Source: Apoderus coryli (Eukaryota > Arthropoda > Insecta > Coleoptera > Attelabidae). Taken from it: a stretch of DNA of 64,000 bases. Below, one piece after another: positions 34,247-45,568 of this stretch (positions are counted from its first letter, which is position 1; every line of letters starts with the position of its first letter). Location: positions 3,038,842 to 3,102,841 of the forward strand of contig OU452216.1 of NCBI GenBank assembly GCA_911728435.2. Reading direction: 5' to 3'. A program made the position numbers and the translations under genes. Under the pieces are notes generated by a model. The model saw nothing but the letters and a program-made list of their open reading frames with translations. It was not told the origin of the DNA and did no database searches.

Positions 34247-34697
34247 AAGACACAAATAAAACAACGTCTACTCCACCAAACAATTCATATATTAGTATGC
34301 AATCAGCATGCAGCGCCAGACATGTTTCGGAAAACTAAGTTTCCATCATCAGTGGCTCATAATAAACAGTCACGCAGTCATTTTAGTTAAAGTCAAACAG
34401 TATGGCATGGATTATATAAACATATACAAACAATTAGTGAAAATTATTGGAATAAAATCTTATAAAATTAAAATATAAAACATTTTCTTATTGAAAAAAG
34501 AAACTCAAAATAATTGTGTTGTCATAGTATATAAAATTTATTCATTTTTATAGTTTCTTTTTGTATATCATGGTTTAGTTTAAAATCTTTATGAAAATAG
34601 AACTTTCGAGAAATGGCCTGGTTTGGTGGAGTAGACGTTGTTTTATTTGTGTCTTACACATTCAACTCCTCTCGAAGATGGATTACTTCAGAAAATA
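34247..34697 (-). mobile_element. Hammerhead-bearing short insert with 11-bp TSD
   Basis: AAGTTGATATT lies at 34236-34246 and again at 34698-34708, and the sibling LTR at 27075 is uninterrupted there, which defines a 451-bp insertion. Its ends contain ~35-bp inverted repeats (about 34247-34281 and 34623-34657), and a hammerhead core lies at 34315-34356 on the - strand. The last ~30 bases (34667-34697, CTCCTCTCGAAGATGGATTA) closely resemble the end of the insert at 37185-37547. No protein is encoded. It is probably a non-autonomous Penelope-type element (inference). Confidence 0.75.
34315..34356 (-). ncRNA. Hammerhead ribozyme, near-canonical
   Basis: On the - strand: stem I GCCA (34356-34353) with UGGC (34318-34315), core CUGAUGA (34352-34346), stem II GGAAAC/GUUUUCC with a UUA loop, GAAA (34328-34325), a two-base-pair stem III AC/GU, and cleavage triplet GUC ending at 34319. 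One extra U sits between the core and stem II. This is the minimal type-I arrangement reported for Penelope-like elements. Confidence 0.75.
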
Positions 34698-34830
34698 AAG
34701 TTGATATTCTTTGTTTGTTCTTCTTTAATTAAAACTTGAATTGAACCCGCTCGTAAAACTTGATTCGAATCAGTAACAATTTGTATTCTTTCTGAATGTA
34801 AATAATACCCGATAATTCAAAATGGTTACA

Positions 34831-35994
34831 GTTGTGCCCCACCTCTTTCAGACCTCATGAGCCGCCACTGGTGACAACCAATGTTTTGTTTAGTTGATCC
34901 TATGATATGGGTTAAAATTTCAAATCAGTGTTAACTGCCTTTTAGCCCATTTTGTAATCCTTGGTTAAGCTATTTTTAGGTGATATTATGTGACATATTT
35001 TTTGTTTTACTATATATTTTTATGTAGCTCCTATTATATTGTTGTATTTTTAATGTTAATTTTGGGATTACAAATAAACTGCATTATTATTATTATTATT
35101 ATCAGAATGAAATGACATGTTCTCTATTATTTGTAAACGCTGCATATTGAGTGAGATTTAAATCTGAAAAATGCACCTTTAAGAGGTTATATAGGAACCT
35201 TGTGCTGTTTTTAACAAAGATATTCGAAACAAACTGAGGTCAAATGCTACCACTGTGTATTTAGTATACAGTTTTTTGTGTTTCCTAAAAATATTTTAGG
35301 TAATATAAGTGTCTAAGGTCACACACATTTTACGCAATAGTTCATAGTAATAAAACATTTTTTTTGTTTTTAATAGCTGCAAAGGCGAGGCGTTAATTGC
35401 CTCTTCTGGCATTACGCTTAATTAAACTATTAATAGGTAATGTATTTCATTCATAACACATAAAACCAACTAATTATGCATGTTGGGGTTTGATGTTATT
35501 TACAAGACACATTTATAAGCTCTAGAATGGGCCATAACTCATAGAATGTAAATAAGTTTACATTAAAGAAACTAACACGTTACTAACGTATCAGTTAAGT
35601 CAGTAGGCAGTGACGGCGTGTGGGATCATACTCTGGGAGGGCACAAATTGTCAAACCCTAAAATTTAACTTTTAGACATTCAAAACGTGGAAATAAAAAG
35701 AACTTATTAAGAAATTAACTTCCTATCCAAACTTTATTAAACCACGTAAATGTAACTGTTCATATAATGAATATTATTATTTTTACAGTTTCTCCATGTA
35801 AGTAGAATAATTATTGAACACCTGTATGTGAATTTTGAAATTAAAATAATGTTGTTCTTTCACAATTTAAAATAATTATGCTATATTAGTATCTAATCAA
35901 CCATGTTATTACGAATTCCATAACTTTGTCCTTTTGCCGATTGTATTTTAATACACTGCCTCGCAATAAAATCAATCCTAAATAACTTTTTAAG
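34831..35994. other. Spacer with a LINE-like ATT-repeat tail
   Basis: 34920-35101 is AT-rich and ends in a run of ATT units (35082-35101), like the 3' end of a heavily truncated LINE. 35102-35994 holds nothing recognised. Confidence 0.45.
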
Positions 35995-37184
35995 ATGGGT
36001 GATTTCAATCTTTCGAGGGGTGACTGGGTGGACGATCGTTTTAGTTCTTCCCTGATACCAGACGAGTCCCTTTACCCTGGTGATTCGACTATTTTGTCGA
36101 TGATGTCTGAAATGTGCGAATTTCATTACTTGTTTCAATCTAATGGGCAGCCTGGTCGCGGAGGTCGTATTCTGGACTTGGTTTTGAGTCATAATCCGAA
36201 TATGTGTGTTAGTGCTGCATGTGACATTATCATAGAGCCGGATGGTTACCACCCGCCACTATCTTTCCTTGTAACCGTTGCGGATCGTCGGTCGGACTCT
36301 TCTTCTCCCCAAGTGGATAGATTTTACTACGATTTTAAATCTGCGGACATGAATCTATTAAATACCCATCTTAGTTTTATACAGTGGGAATTACTTTTTG
36401 CTCATAAATCGACAGATGATATGGTGAATGCTTTTTATGAGACCTTGCACAACGTATTCGACATTTTTGTCCCTAGGAAGAGATGCTCTTCAAAACGATT
36501 TCCGAGATGGTTCTCTCAAGATTTGAAAGAGCTAATATTTTCTAAAAAGCGGGCTCATAAGATATACAAGTCGTCCAGATCGCATACCGATTATACGGTA
36601 TTTAGTGAACTCAGAAGTGAATGTAAGCGCCTGATTGGTGAGTGTTATAGATCTTATACATCGTCTATTGAGGATGAAATACCTGCAAATATTGGGGCGT
36701 TCTGGAGATTCATAAATTCAAAGAGAGGGTCTGCCGAGTTTCCTTCACGTATGTCTTGGGGAGATGATTCCGTTGACGGGGGTCAGGCGAGTGCTGATCT
36801 GTTTGCGGCATATTTCCAGTCGGTTTATAACGATAAGAATGTGGATTGGATGGCCGATGACCATGATGAGGAGTTTGTGAGTGTTTCTGAGTACAGTGTC
36901 TCCGTCTCGGAGGTTTTCGATGTGCTCGGTAAAATGAATATAAGGAAGTCCGGATGGGATTCCTCCATTGTTCCTCAATAAGTGTCGTTTCTCTCTAGCT
37001 CTTATTTTCAACTTATCTCTTCGTTCGGGCCACTTTCCGGTTGCATGGAAGTCGAGTTTTATCACCCCTATTTTCAAATCTGGTAACAGAGGTGACGCAT
37101 CAAATTACCGTCCGGTTTGTATTCTCAACTCCATTCCTAAGCTTTTCGAGAGTTTAATAACAAGATATCTAACAACTATATTTA

Positions 37185-37547
37185 TTGAGAGAAAGATGTT
37201 TGTGGCGACACCTAGCGTGAACAGGCAATATGCCGGGTGAAACACAGTTCACTAACGACGGCCGGATAAGAAGTAATAACTCCATTATATCCTATTGCCA
37301 ACACTAGATGCGCCCGAATCCCTTAGCAGGGAGGCTTTATTTAAGAATTGCTTGTTACATAAAGCAACAAGACTTTTAAGTTATGTTGGAAATTTATTTC
37401 ACACCACCATGCTTCCACCAGACGGCCGTTTCGTCGATCCACGACTCATCAGTGGTGATCGGCAGGCAGTGTGACCTTTAGGTAGCAGACGCCGTTTGAT
37501 TTATACATTAATCATCGCTCCTCTTTGAATGGATTATTTCATAAAAT
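37185..37547 (-). mobile_element. 363-bp insert carrying a canonical hammerhead ribozyme
   Basis: AACTATATTTA occurs at 37174-37184 and 37548-37558. Taking out the insert plus one copy restores the LINE reading RYLTTIFKPIIIDEQ without a break, so the boundaries are exact. The insert has no reading frame of note. Its right end (37518-37547, CTCCTCTTTGAATGGATTAT) resembles that of the insert at 34247-34697. The hammerhead lies on the - strand at 37415-37457, about 90 bases from that end. Probably a non-autonomous element of a Penelope-type or retrozyme-like family (inference). Confidence 0.85.
37415..37457 (-). ncRNA. Hammerhead ribozyme, canonical type I
   Basis: On the - strand: stem I CACCA (37457-37453) pairs perfectly with UGGUG (37420-37416); core CUGAUGA (37452-37446); stem II GUCG/CGAC with loop UGGAU (37445-37433); GAAA (37432-37429); stem III ACG/CGU around GC; cleavage triplet GUC ending at 37421. 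Every conserved position of the hammerhead core is present. Self-cleavage would fall between 37421 and 37420 on the - strand transcript. Confidence 0.9.
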
Positions 37548-39025
37548 AACTATATTTAAGCCGATTATAATTGATGAACAGTTCGGTTTCCAGTCCGGTC
37601 GGTCTACTGAGCTTAATCTTCTGGAATACACACATTATTTGTCACGGGCCTTGGAGGGCGGTTACCAGGTTCATGCAATCTACACCGATTTTTCCAAGGC
37701 CTTCGACTGCGTGAATCACCGGCTCCTTATTCACAAGCTGGAGTGTATTGGCATGTCGGCACCTTTGTTGAGATGGTTGGAGAGCTACCTGACTGGCAGA
37801 ACTCAGATAGTCCATTTCAGTGATTTCCTTTCTGACCCTATTTCGGTTTCTTCTGGTGTTCCCCAGGGTTCTCACCTCGGGCCATTGTTATTTAACTTAT
37901 TTATAAATGATATCAAGCAGTGTTTCATTCACAGTGAATTCAGGCTCTTCGCCGACGACCTGAAGTGTTACCGGCGTATCGGAGGTCCCACAGATTGTTA
38001 TCTTCTGCAGGAGGATGTTGTGAGATTTGTGCATTGGTGTGAGTTGCATGGTATGACTTTAAATGTTCCTAAGTGCTTTTGCGTAAATTTCAAGCGAACC
38101 AGGAGACCTCTTTTGTATGAATATTTTGTCGACCATTCAGTCCTAAAATACAGATCTTCGGTCAAGGATCTGGGAGTTTACCTGGACACTTCCTTGAGCT
38201 TTGTGGATCACATCAGGCACTCGACTTCCAGGTCTCTGAAAGTATTGGGCTTCATAACGCGTTGCTCGGTTGATTTCAGTAATGCGAATACTATTAGAAT
38301 TTTGTTCGCGACGCTCGTCAGACCGCATTTGGAGTATGCCTCGGCGGTTTGGACCCCGTCATACGGTTGCCATTCTGCCCGAGTTGAGAGCGTTCAGCGG
38401 TGTTTCCTTAGATATGTTCACTTTAAGCTTGGTCGTCCGCGTCCTATCGATTTTGTGTTCGATTACGGAACAATGATGAGCGAGCTGGGGCTTACGACAT
38501 TGAGTGATCGCAGGGTCGTCAGAGATCTATTAATACTTTATAAGCTTTTGAACAATATGGTATCGTCTTCTTATTTGTTGTCTAATATTCATTTTCATGT
38601 ACCGTCTAGGAACAATAGATACTCTCACCTTTTCCATGAGGAATTTCATCGTACAAATTACGGGGGAAATAATTTTGTCCCTAGAGTGGCCAGGATGGTG
38701 AATTCTTGCTTAAGCGTTGATTTCTTTGCGCGTATAGGTGAATTTATTCGCCGTTTGAAATGTGAGCGTCGTGACGGCAGTTTTGCGTAAGTCGATCGAT
38801 GCCTGTTGCGTTGACGATCATGGTTTTCCTTTTATTCCTGGCGTGGGTCTTGCGAATAGCTTTAGTATAACTTGAATTATGTTTAAATTGTCTACTTATT
38901 GTGTAATTTAAAGTTTCTTAGGTTTTGTAAAATTGCTGAATTTGTGTGGTATTGCATGGAATTATATTTGTTATATTATATTGTATGCTGTATAAATGGA
39001 CTTTGTCCGTGAATAAATAAATAAA

Positions 39026-39805
39026 GTATTGCATCAATTTTGACAATTTTTGTTTCGAGTTTTAGGCCGTTTTATTGTCATCCTTTTCATATCGAAACTT
39101 CAAAAATTTCGAACGAATTTGTTGTGATACAAAGGTGAACAAAAAGATACATTTAACTCTAAACTTTACAACACCCTGTAGAAAAAACTCACGACCGAAT
39201 AATTATCTTTTTTGCAATATTTTGAAGCCCCATCTTTTCAGAACAACTTTCTTTTTGATTCATACCGATATCTGTATTCTTAAAGGAAAAACACTGCTTT
39301 CAAAAAAATAAAGCAATAATGCTTTATTAGTAACAAAAAAATTAAAACATGGATAACGGCGGTATTAAAAATGTTTCTTTTGTTGTAAAATCGCATATTT
39401 CCTCCACAGTGAGTAAAGTTTTTCTAAAAATCTGATGCTACTCTGTTTTTAACCCACAAATATTGTGCCTTAAAAAATAGATGTGTTGTCACGGATGCTT
39501 AATGATTTGAGGTGCTTATTTTCGGTATAACAAGAAAAAAAATTACCATGTAGCTATACAGTTAAGTCTATGATGAAATTAATGCGATCGGTCGTTCACC
39601 TGAAATATTAGCTTTTACACTGAACTTGCGTGTTGTACATAATCATTTCATTTTGTGAGACAGAGGTAGGTATTTGGAAAAGAAAAAATAATACATGCGT
39701 GGAACGTAGCTCTCGACAAACTTTCTCCATTATAATATAAATCGAAGGTGACAGAACCTTTTTCATTTGGTGTATTTAAATTGCTTGCATTTTTTGTACA
39801 GTGTG
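39026..39805. other. Intronic spacer
   Basis: AT-rich with no recognised family. Confidence 0.45.
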
Positions 39806-39807
39806 TC

Positions 39808-40521
39808 TCATTTTGGCTGTCCTTACTTATAAGAGTCTGGGTTTTGTTATGAGAAATAAAAAGCATTTTGTGTCACCTAAAACTCTTATTTTACTGTATA
39901 ATTCCTTCGTTAGATCGAAATTGGAATATGCGTCTGTTGTGTGGAGTCCTGGTTATGCGTTCCACTCAAATAGCTTAGAGAGGATTCAGCGAAGATTTGT
40001 GAAATACTTGTGGTTTAAGTGTGACGGAGTGTATCCAACCATGGGATTTCCCTATGATGAACTTCTGGGTCGTTTTAATTTTGTACCTCTTGATAAGCGT
40101 AGACAATATGCCTCACTCCTGTTCCTATTCAAGATCGTGAATGGCATCATTGACTCTCCGGACCTACTTTCAATGGTACCTTTTCATGCTCCACATACGA
40201 GAAGGCGTAATTATGGTTCTAGCTTTTACTTGCCTACCGCACGTACCAACTTGTTGCTTTTTTCGCCATTGTTTGAGATGTGTTCTGTTTGTGACTCGGT
40301 GAGTACCGATATTGATGTATTTTTTAATACCATATCTTATATTAAAAAAGTGTTTTTTAGATAAATATTTGTTGTTAAACCATTCTGACTATTTTTTGCG
40401 ATTGTAATATTTGTATTTTTTATAATTTTGAAACGTGTATTTATGTTAATTTTATCGTTTTGTAATGTACCTGCCCTGTAATTGGATGTGTTTCTGTCTG
40501 TGTAAATAAATAAATAAATAT
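39808..40521 (+). mobile_element. Jockey-like LINE, C-terminal end only
   Basis: The frame reads LGFVMRNKKHFVSPKTLILL, FVRSKLEYASVVWSP, SLERIQRRFVKYLWFK and YDELLGRFNFVPLDKRR to a stop near 40363. This is the domain after the RT catalytic core. The 3' UTR ends in AATAAATAAATAAAT (40505-40520). A 5'-truncated insertion. Confidence 0.85.
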
Positions 40522-40594
40522 CTCGCTTATTTTTAAAGATAGAAATAAGCGGTGTTGGCTACTTTTTTGAGAAACTGACGATACTGCAAACAAA

Positions 40595-41600
40595 ATATTA
40601 GAATAGAATAGAATAAGCATTTATTTCCAAAAAACACAATAATGTTACAGGAAATTTTGCAGGCAATCAAAACTATACAAAAATATCAGTATATAAACAA
40701 TGGCAATCAAAAATACATTACATTAAATCTGCTGCGACGAAAATAATAACATAATAATTAGTAATCACAATAAAAAATATAACACATCAAAGCAGTATCA
40801 CTAAAACATTGAACATCTACAACAATAAATAATTCTCAGTGCTCGTTTCTAGAGAATAAAGAGTAGCTTTGCGCTAGGTGAGTTACCCCGAATTATGATT
40901 CCATACTGCAAGTGACCATGGATGTTGGAAAAGTATATCGTTCTTAGTACTTCACGGGACAAGGCTCTAGCAATAACATGACCTCAACAATTTACCGGCT
41001 ACATACGCGATATGAGAGTGCCACCTCAAATCAAAATCGAGCTCAAACCCCAAACATCTTATAGAGCGAACGTTTTCCAATAAATCAATATGTTCGACCA
41101 CTCCTCTGTCAGTTAGAGAAAAATTAATATACTTGGTCTTATCCATATTTATGTCTATCTGGTTTATCTGACACCAGCCTGAGATAGAGTTCAGCGTACA
41201 ACGCAGCTTCCCTCTCAGCAGTTCAGTGGTTCGCGCAAGGCAAAGAAAAAACGCGTAATTGGCACACAAATCAACGTCGTCTGACCTGACCAAAGCAGGC
41301 ACATCATTTATATAGATACGGAACAGCAACGGTCCGAAAATAGAACCCTGAGAAACCGAACTTTTCATGACTTCAAAGTCTGAAGAAACATTACCCGCCC
41401 TGTTATCCAAAGCGCCCTTTAGTCTTACTTTCGATGTTTGAGGTAGGTAGAAAACCAATCTAAGCACGTTCCACGTATGCCTGCACAGTCCAGCTTGGTC
41501 AAAAGTACATCGTGATTAACGCTGTAAAAAGCCTTCCTGAAGTCGCAGGAAATACCTCCCATTCGAAATTCAAGATATTGCAACCCCTCCTCTGTATCTC
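40595..41600 (-). mobile_element. LINE RT fragment, - strand
   Basis: On -: DFRKAFYSVNHDVLL and DCAGIRGTCLDWFSTYL, a shift, then 41467-40967 with SVSQGSIFGPLLFRIYIND, a damaged catalytic box (LCANYAFF where families have LYADDTNF) and SISGWCQINQIDINMDKTK. The tail is a TTCTA-type repeat (complement of 40600-40617). The missing catalytic aspartates make it inactive. Confidence 0.82.
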
Positions 41601-41960
41601 AGCTATCCTTTAACGTAAAAACTGTATTTTATACATATTTTTACGTAGAATCGATTGGCGTAGTCAGATTTTTGAAATTAGCTGTAATTATTTAGATATA
41701 AACCAAAGTTATGTTTTTTAATTGGCAAAGTGTGATGCACATTGACTATTTCATAACCGCGAGATCGGCCACAAGGTGATTTACTGACTAGATTCAACAA
41801 AGAATTGAATCAAGGCTCGCAAAAAAGTGTTATTTCAGCAACACAACGCTCCAGCTCATGCATCTCAAATCGCCATGGTTGAATTGGACTAAGAAGTTGT
41901 TCCCAAAGACGAAAACATTCCTCGGGGTAACATAAATCTACATTAAACTTGATAAAAAAG
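41601..41960 (+). pseudogene. Mariner scrap in spacer
   Basis: Near 41825-41885 the + strand reads VLFQQHNAPAHASQIAMVEL, the mariner block around the second catalytic residue, with D changed to H. The rest is unassigned. Confidence 0.55.
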
Positions 41961-41966
41961 GATTAC

Positions 41967-42536
41967 CTGAAATAAGCTGGCAGTCAAGTCTTCCAGTTCC
42001 GTTTCCACATCGTGTTTAATCCTACTCATCCTATCCAATTCCTCATTCCTCGTCTTGAGCTCATTGTTTGCCTTTTTCAACTCATTTTGAAGGCGCACAA
42101 CTGCTTCATCATCTTTAATAACGCTTCCACTCCAATCGATTTCATCACCATTATTAGTACTTTTACTGTCATCACTATTTAAATCTTTTTCTAAATCACT
42201 GTTATACACTGAACTATCGGAACTATTTCTATGTCCAACACTTAAATGGCTTAGTTTTTCCGCTAAAGAACTCTCTTCTTTGCTTCGAGGTCCAAGAAAC
42301 CATTTTTCCGACGCAGGGAGATCGTATAATTTCCTGGTCATATGGTCTCGAATAGTTACTTCTGGTTCTTCAGATTCTAAATTGTCTTCTTCGTCTGTGG
42401 TATATGATTCGTCTCCAGTTGTGCCAGTCGATCCAGCTCTTTTATGCGTATTAAAACTGGATAATCCAGCAGTTTTTGGTATCATTAAAAGGCCAGCGCT
42501 TATAGAGCATTTTTTCGTTGTTGGTTCCAAAGACAT
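41967..42536 (-). CDS. Rabin8: Rabin8-like Rab guanine-nucleotide exchange factor, coding exon 1
   Basis: First coding exon of a 456-aa protein of the RAB3IP/RAB3IL1 (Rabin8/GRAB) family, which activates Rab8-type GTPases for exocytic and ciliary membrane traffic. ATG at 42536 is chosen because TAA lies in frame 21 bases upstream, and an acceptor-like TTTGTTACAG at about 42576 suggests a 5' UTR exon further right. Residues 1-140 are acidic and serine-rich. From about 141 (DDEAVVRLQNELKKANNELK) the Sec2 coiled coil begins and runs to LEDLTASLFQ, joined in frame to [10 protein letters not shown] in exon 2. Total length fits vertebrate RAB3IP (about 460 aa). All six introns are GT-AG and filled with repeats. 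Family assignment is firm; ortholog naming within insects is inference. Confidence 0.95.
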
Positions 42537-42575
42537 TTCAAAATTGCTTCGTTATGCTTATGTAGCAGGTAATAT
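42537..42575 (-). other. Probable 5' UTR part of Rabin8-like exon 1
   Basis: It lies between the ATG and an acceptor-like TTTGTTACAG on the - strand. It has an in-frame stop, so it is not coding. Confidence 0.45.
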
Positions 42576-42604
42576 CTGTAACAAAGATTTTAACAATTAT
42601 TGTT

Positions 42605-42770
42605 AGATTCTTCCCCGATTGAACATATCTGGGACATACTTGGTAGAAGTTTAAGATCAATAATTCTGGCTGTCCAAACCCTAGAAGAGGTTAGAATGGC
42701 ATTAGCAGCAATGGCATTAGCAGCACCTAGCAATGGTGTGGGGCTGCTTCAGCCAATAAGTTAGCAAAAA
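42605..42770 (+). pseudogene. Tc1-like transposase C-terminal scrap
   Basis: The + strand reads SSPIEHIWDILGRSLRS then LEEVRMALAAM. It matches the NPIEHVWDxLGRR block holding the last catalytic residue region of Tc1-like transposases. Confidence 0.6.
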
Positions 42771-42894
42771 ATCTTAAATCTTTAATTTATGTTACCACTT
42801 TTAAGCAACGCTACGCGACAATTTCCTAAAGTAAGTACTCGTATTCTTTAAAACGCAACAGTAAATCTGAATTTAGCTGCTGTAGTTATTAGTA

Positions 42895-45257
42895 GATCGC
42901 CTGTTAGAATTCTGCCAAGAGGAGAGCATGGCAATTGCAAACACTTGGTTTCAACTCCCATCACGCCGTCTGTATACGTGGCGATCCCCAGCAGATAGTC
43001 CACAAAATTTAATACGCAACCAAGTGGACTATATTCTTATCAATAGCCGATTTAAGTCATCCATCAAGAGAGCCTGCACATACCCCGGAGCAGATGTGCC
43101 GTCTGATCATGGGTTACTGGCAGCAGTCATAAGGCTCACCTTGGCAAATGTCAAGAAATCAAATAGCAATCGAAGAATAGCACTAGAGATACTGAAAGAC
43201 CCCGCAACAAGAGACGCAATCAGCGAACAGATCAACAGTCAAATACACAACATCATACCGGATAACGGAAATGACCTAACACCTTCATGGACAAGAATGT
43301 CGGGTATTGTGACGGAGGTAACTGAAACTAAACTGGGATATAGGACCAGGACTGGAAAACAGAGTTGGATGAACGACGACATATTGGGACTGATGGATAA
43401 ACGTCGGGCATGCAAAAATAAGGATGACATCAAATATAATAACATACAACGAATAATCAGGTCAAAGATAAGAATGGCAAAGAACGAATGGCTGAAACGA
43501 GAATGCGCGGAAATGGAACAGTTGCAAACACAGAATGACGGCTTTAACTTACACAAAAAACTAAAAGAGACTGCCGGAATATATAAAGGCAGAGCAGCAA
43601 ATGTACTGGCCGACGAAAACAATCAGATAATCACCGATGACCGGGAAAAAATTGCAATCTGGGAAAGATATATTAAGGAACTTTTCTACCAGGACAGACC
43701 TACAATTATGAACGAAGATAACGACCACTTGACAGGACCATCAATCACAAAAGCGGAGATAGAAAAAGCGATACATAACTCTAAAAACAATAAAGCAACT
43801 GGACCGGATGGGATCCCATCGGAAATATTGAAGATATTGGATGAAAGAGGCATTGAAGTTCTACACAAAATATTTAACATCGTATACGAAACAGGACAAT
43901 ACCCACAACAATGGCTAAGTTCAACATTCATCCCTCTACCTAAGAAAAATAATGCTAGAAAGTGTGGAGACCATCGACTGATTAGCCTGATGGGCCACAC
44001 TTTGAAAGTATTTCTAAAAATAATTCATCAGAGGATCTATAAAAAATGCGAAAGAGATATCAGTAGCTCACAGTTTGGGTTTAGACAAGGGATGGGCACA
44101 AGAGAAGCGATAGTGGCCACGCAAGTCCTTGTACAGAACTGCCATGATGTGAGAAAAGACATATGCCTTTGCTTTGTTGATTACGAGAAAGCATTTGACC
44201 GAGTTGAACATCCCAAACTAATGCAGCTCCTCAGGAATCTTGACATAGATCAAAAAGACATTAGATGTATAGAAAATCTATATTGGTACCAGACTGCACA
44301 GATTAGACTCAATAATGAGCTGTCTGATGATATAGAGATCCAGAGGGGCGTGCGACAGGGATGTGTCTTGTCCCCGCTTTTGTTCAACCTGTACTCGGAG
44401 GGGGTCTTCCGGGAAGCATTAGAAGATGCGGAGATCGGTATTAAAGTCAACGGAGTGTGGATTAATAACATACGTTATGCTGATGACACAGTGCTCATCA
44501 CTGATAACATGCCAGACTTACAAAGACTGATCAACACAGTCGGTCAACATAGCAGATTGATGGGTCTAAACATAAACACGTTTATGATAATATCAAGGAA
44601 CCTAAATGCGTTTGAAGACTCACAGTTAACATTCAACGCAATGCGCATAGACAGAGTGAACAAATTTAAATACTTGGGCATGTGGTTATCTGAAGACTGG
44701 ACCTCTGATATCGAGGTCAAGAGTCGCATCGAACAAGCCCGGCAAGCATTCCTAAGACTGAGGAGAGTATTTAGTTGCTCGGACTTCGATCTTGGTCTGA
44801 GGTTGAGATTCTTAAAGTGCTATGTGTGGTCAGTACTTCTCTACGGGATGGAAGGTTGGACCCTTAAAGTCAACAATATTAACAAATTGGAAGCGTTCGA
44901 GATGTGGCTTTACCGCAGAATGCTCAAGATACCGTGGACTGCAAGAATAACAAACGTAGAAGTTCTGTCCAACATCAACAAAGAACGTGAACTGTTAACC
45001 ACCATAAAAAAGAGAAAGACTTCATATCTGGGGCACGTCATGAGGAACAAGAAGTATGAGTATTTACAGTTGTTGATCGAGGGTAAGATAGAGGGCCGTA
45101 GAGGGATAGGAAGGAAGAAATTGTCCTGGTTGCGGAACATAAGACAGTGGACAGGAATAAATGACATACAGACCCTAATTCACACCGCAAGAGATAGAGA
45201 GGAGATGGAAAATGTGATCGCAAACATCCATTAGTGGATAGCATCCGAAGAAGAAGA
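42895..45257 (+). mobile_element. RTE-clade LINE, young insertion with 11-bp TSD
   Basis: AGTTATTAGTA flanks the element (42884-42894 and 45258-45268), giving a 2363-bp insertion ending in a GAA repeat. A single frame runs from the 5' edge to the TAG at 45232-45234, about 780 codons with no stop. It starts in the end of the endonuclease (EFCQEESMAIANTWFQLPSR, DYILINSRF, SDHGLL), then RT motifs NNKATGPDGIPSEIL, SSQFGFRQGMGTREA, CFVDYEKAFDRVEH, QRGVRQGCVLSPLLFNLY and catalytic IRYADDTVL, then the RTE C-terminal block EMWLYRRMLKIPWT and TSYLGHVMRN. Only the 5' endonuclease portion is missing. Its ORF and clean duplication make it one of the youngest LINEs here. Confidence 0.95.
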
Positions 45258-45268
45258 AGTTATTAGTA

Positions 45269-45565
45269 TGATCATGTGTTGTGATGACCAAACATTCCCT
45301 AATGTTAGATCATATCAAAGATTAATGATTCATCTTTGATCACATGTACGAAAATGGTATGATAATAGGTGAATCATGAAGCCATCTGGCATACTGCATC
45401 GCAATCTTGTTTTTGTTTACATGAAACGGAGTAGATGCTAAAGAATAGAAGTCTGACGTCCGTTAGAGGGCTTCTGCTTGCTTCCGTTGGCTCCAAAATT
45501 CAAAAATATGCATCTTGAACGGCAATTAAGCAAAGTATGCTCGTGGTAATTCGCATAGCAAATGT
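45269..45565. other. Spacer
   Basis: Nothing is recognised; it contains short palindromes such as TGATCA and repeated AAAGAT...ATCTTTGATCA. Confidence 0.4.
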
Positions 45566-45568
45566 GTA

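Larger units (their letters stand above)
32907..34830 (+). repeat. Solo LTR with 4-bp target duplication
   Basis: The unit starts TGTAATAAGACACC and ends GGTTACA, i.e. TG...CA, with GTTG directly flanking both ends (32903-32906 and 34831-34834). Partial copies at 15104-15530 and 26045-27205 share its start and end. Excluding the nested insert it is about 1.46 kb, long for an insect LTR. No gag or pol adjoins it, so it is a solo LTR; the family is not determined. Confidence 0.7.
35995..39022 (+). mobile_element. Jockey-like LINE ORF2, nearly complete, split by an insert
   Basis: The frame starts inside the endonuclease (MGDFNLSRGDW at 35995, then RGGRILDLVLSHN and DGYHPPLSF), continues through the linker (RFPRWFSQDLKELIF, ANIGAFWRFINSKR) and shifts by one base near 36955 at the DGIPPLFLNK motif. 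RT then runs via IFKSGNRGDASNYRP to RYLTTIF, is interrupted at 37185-37547, and resumes KPIIIDEQFGFQSGRST, IYTDFSKAFDCVNHRL, SGVPQGSHLGPLLFNLFIND, catalytic RLFADDLKCY, and the C-terminal domain to the TAA near 38790. The 3' UTR ends AATAAATAAATAAA (39012-39025). Apart from one shift and the insert, the coding sequence is well kept, implying a fairly young copy. Confidence 0.92.
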
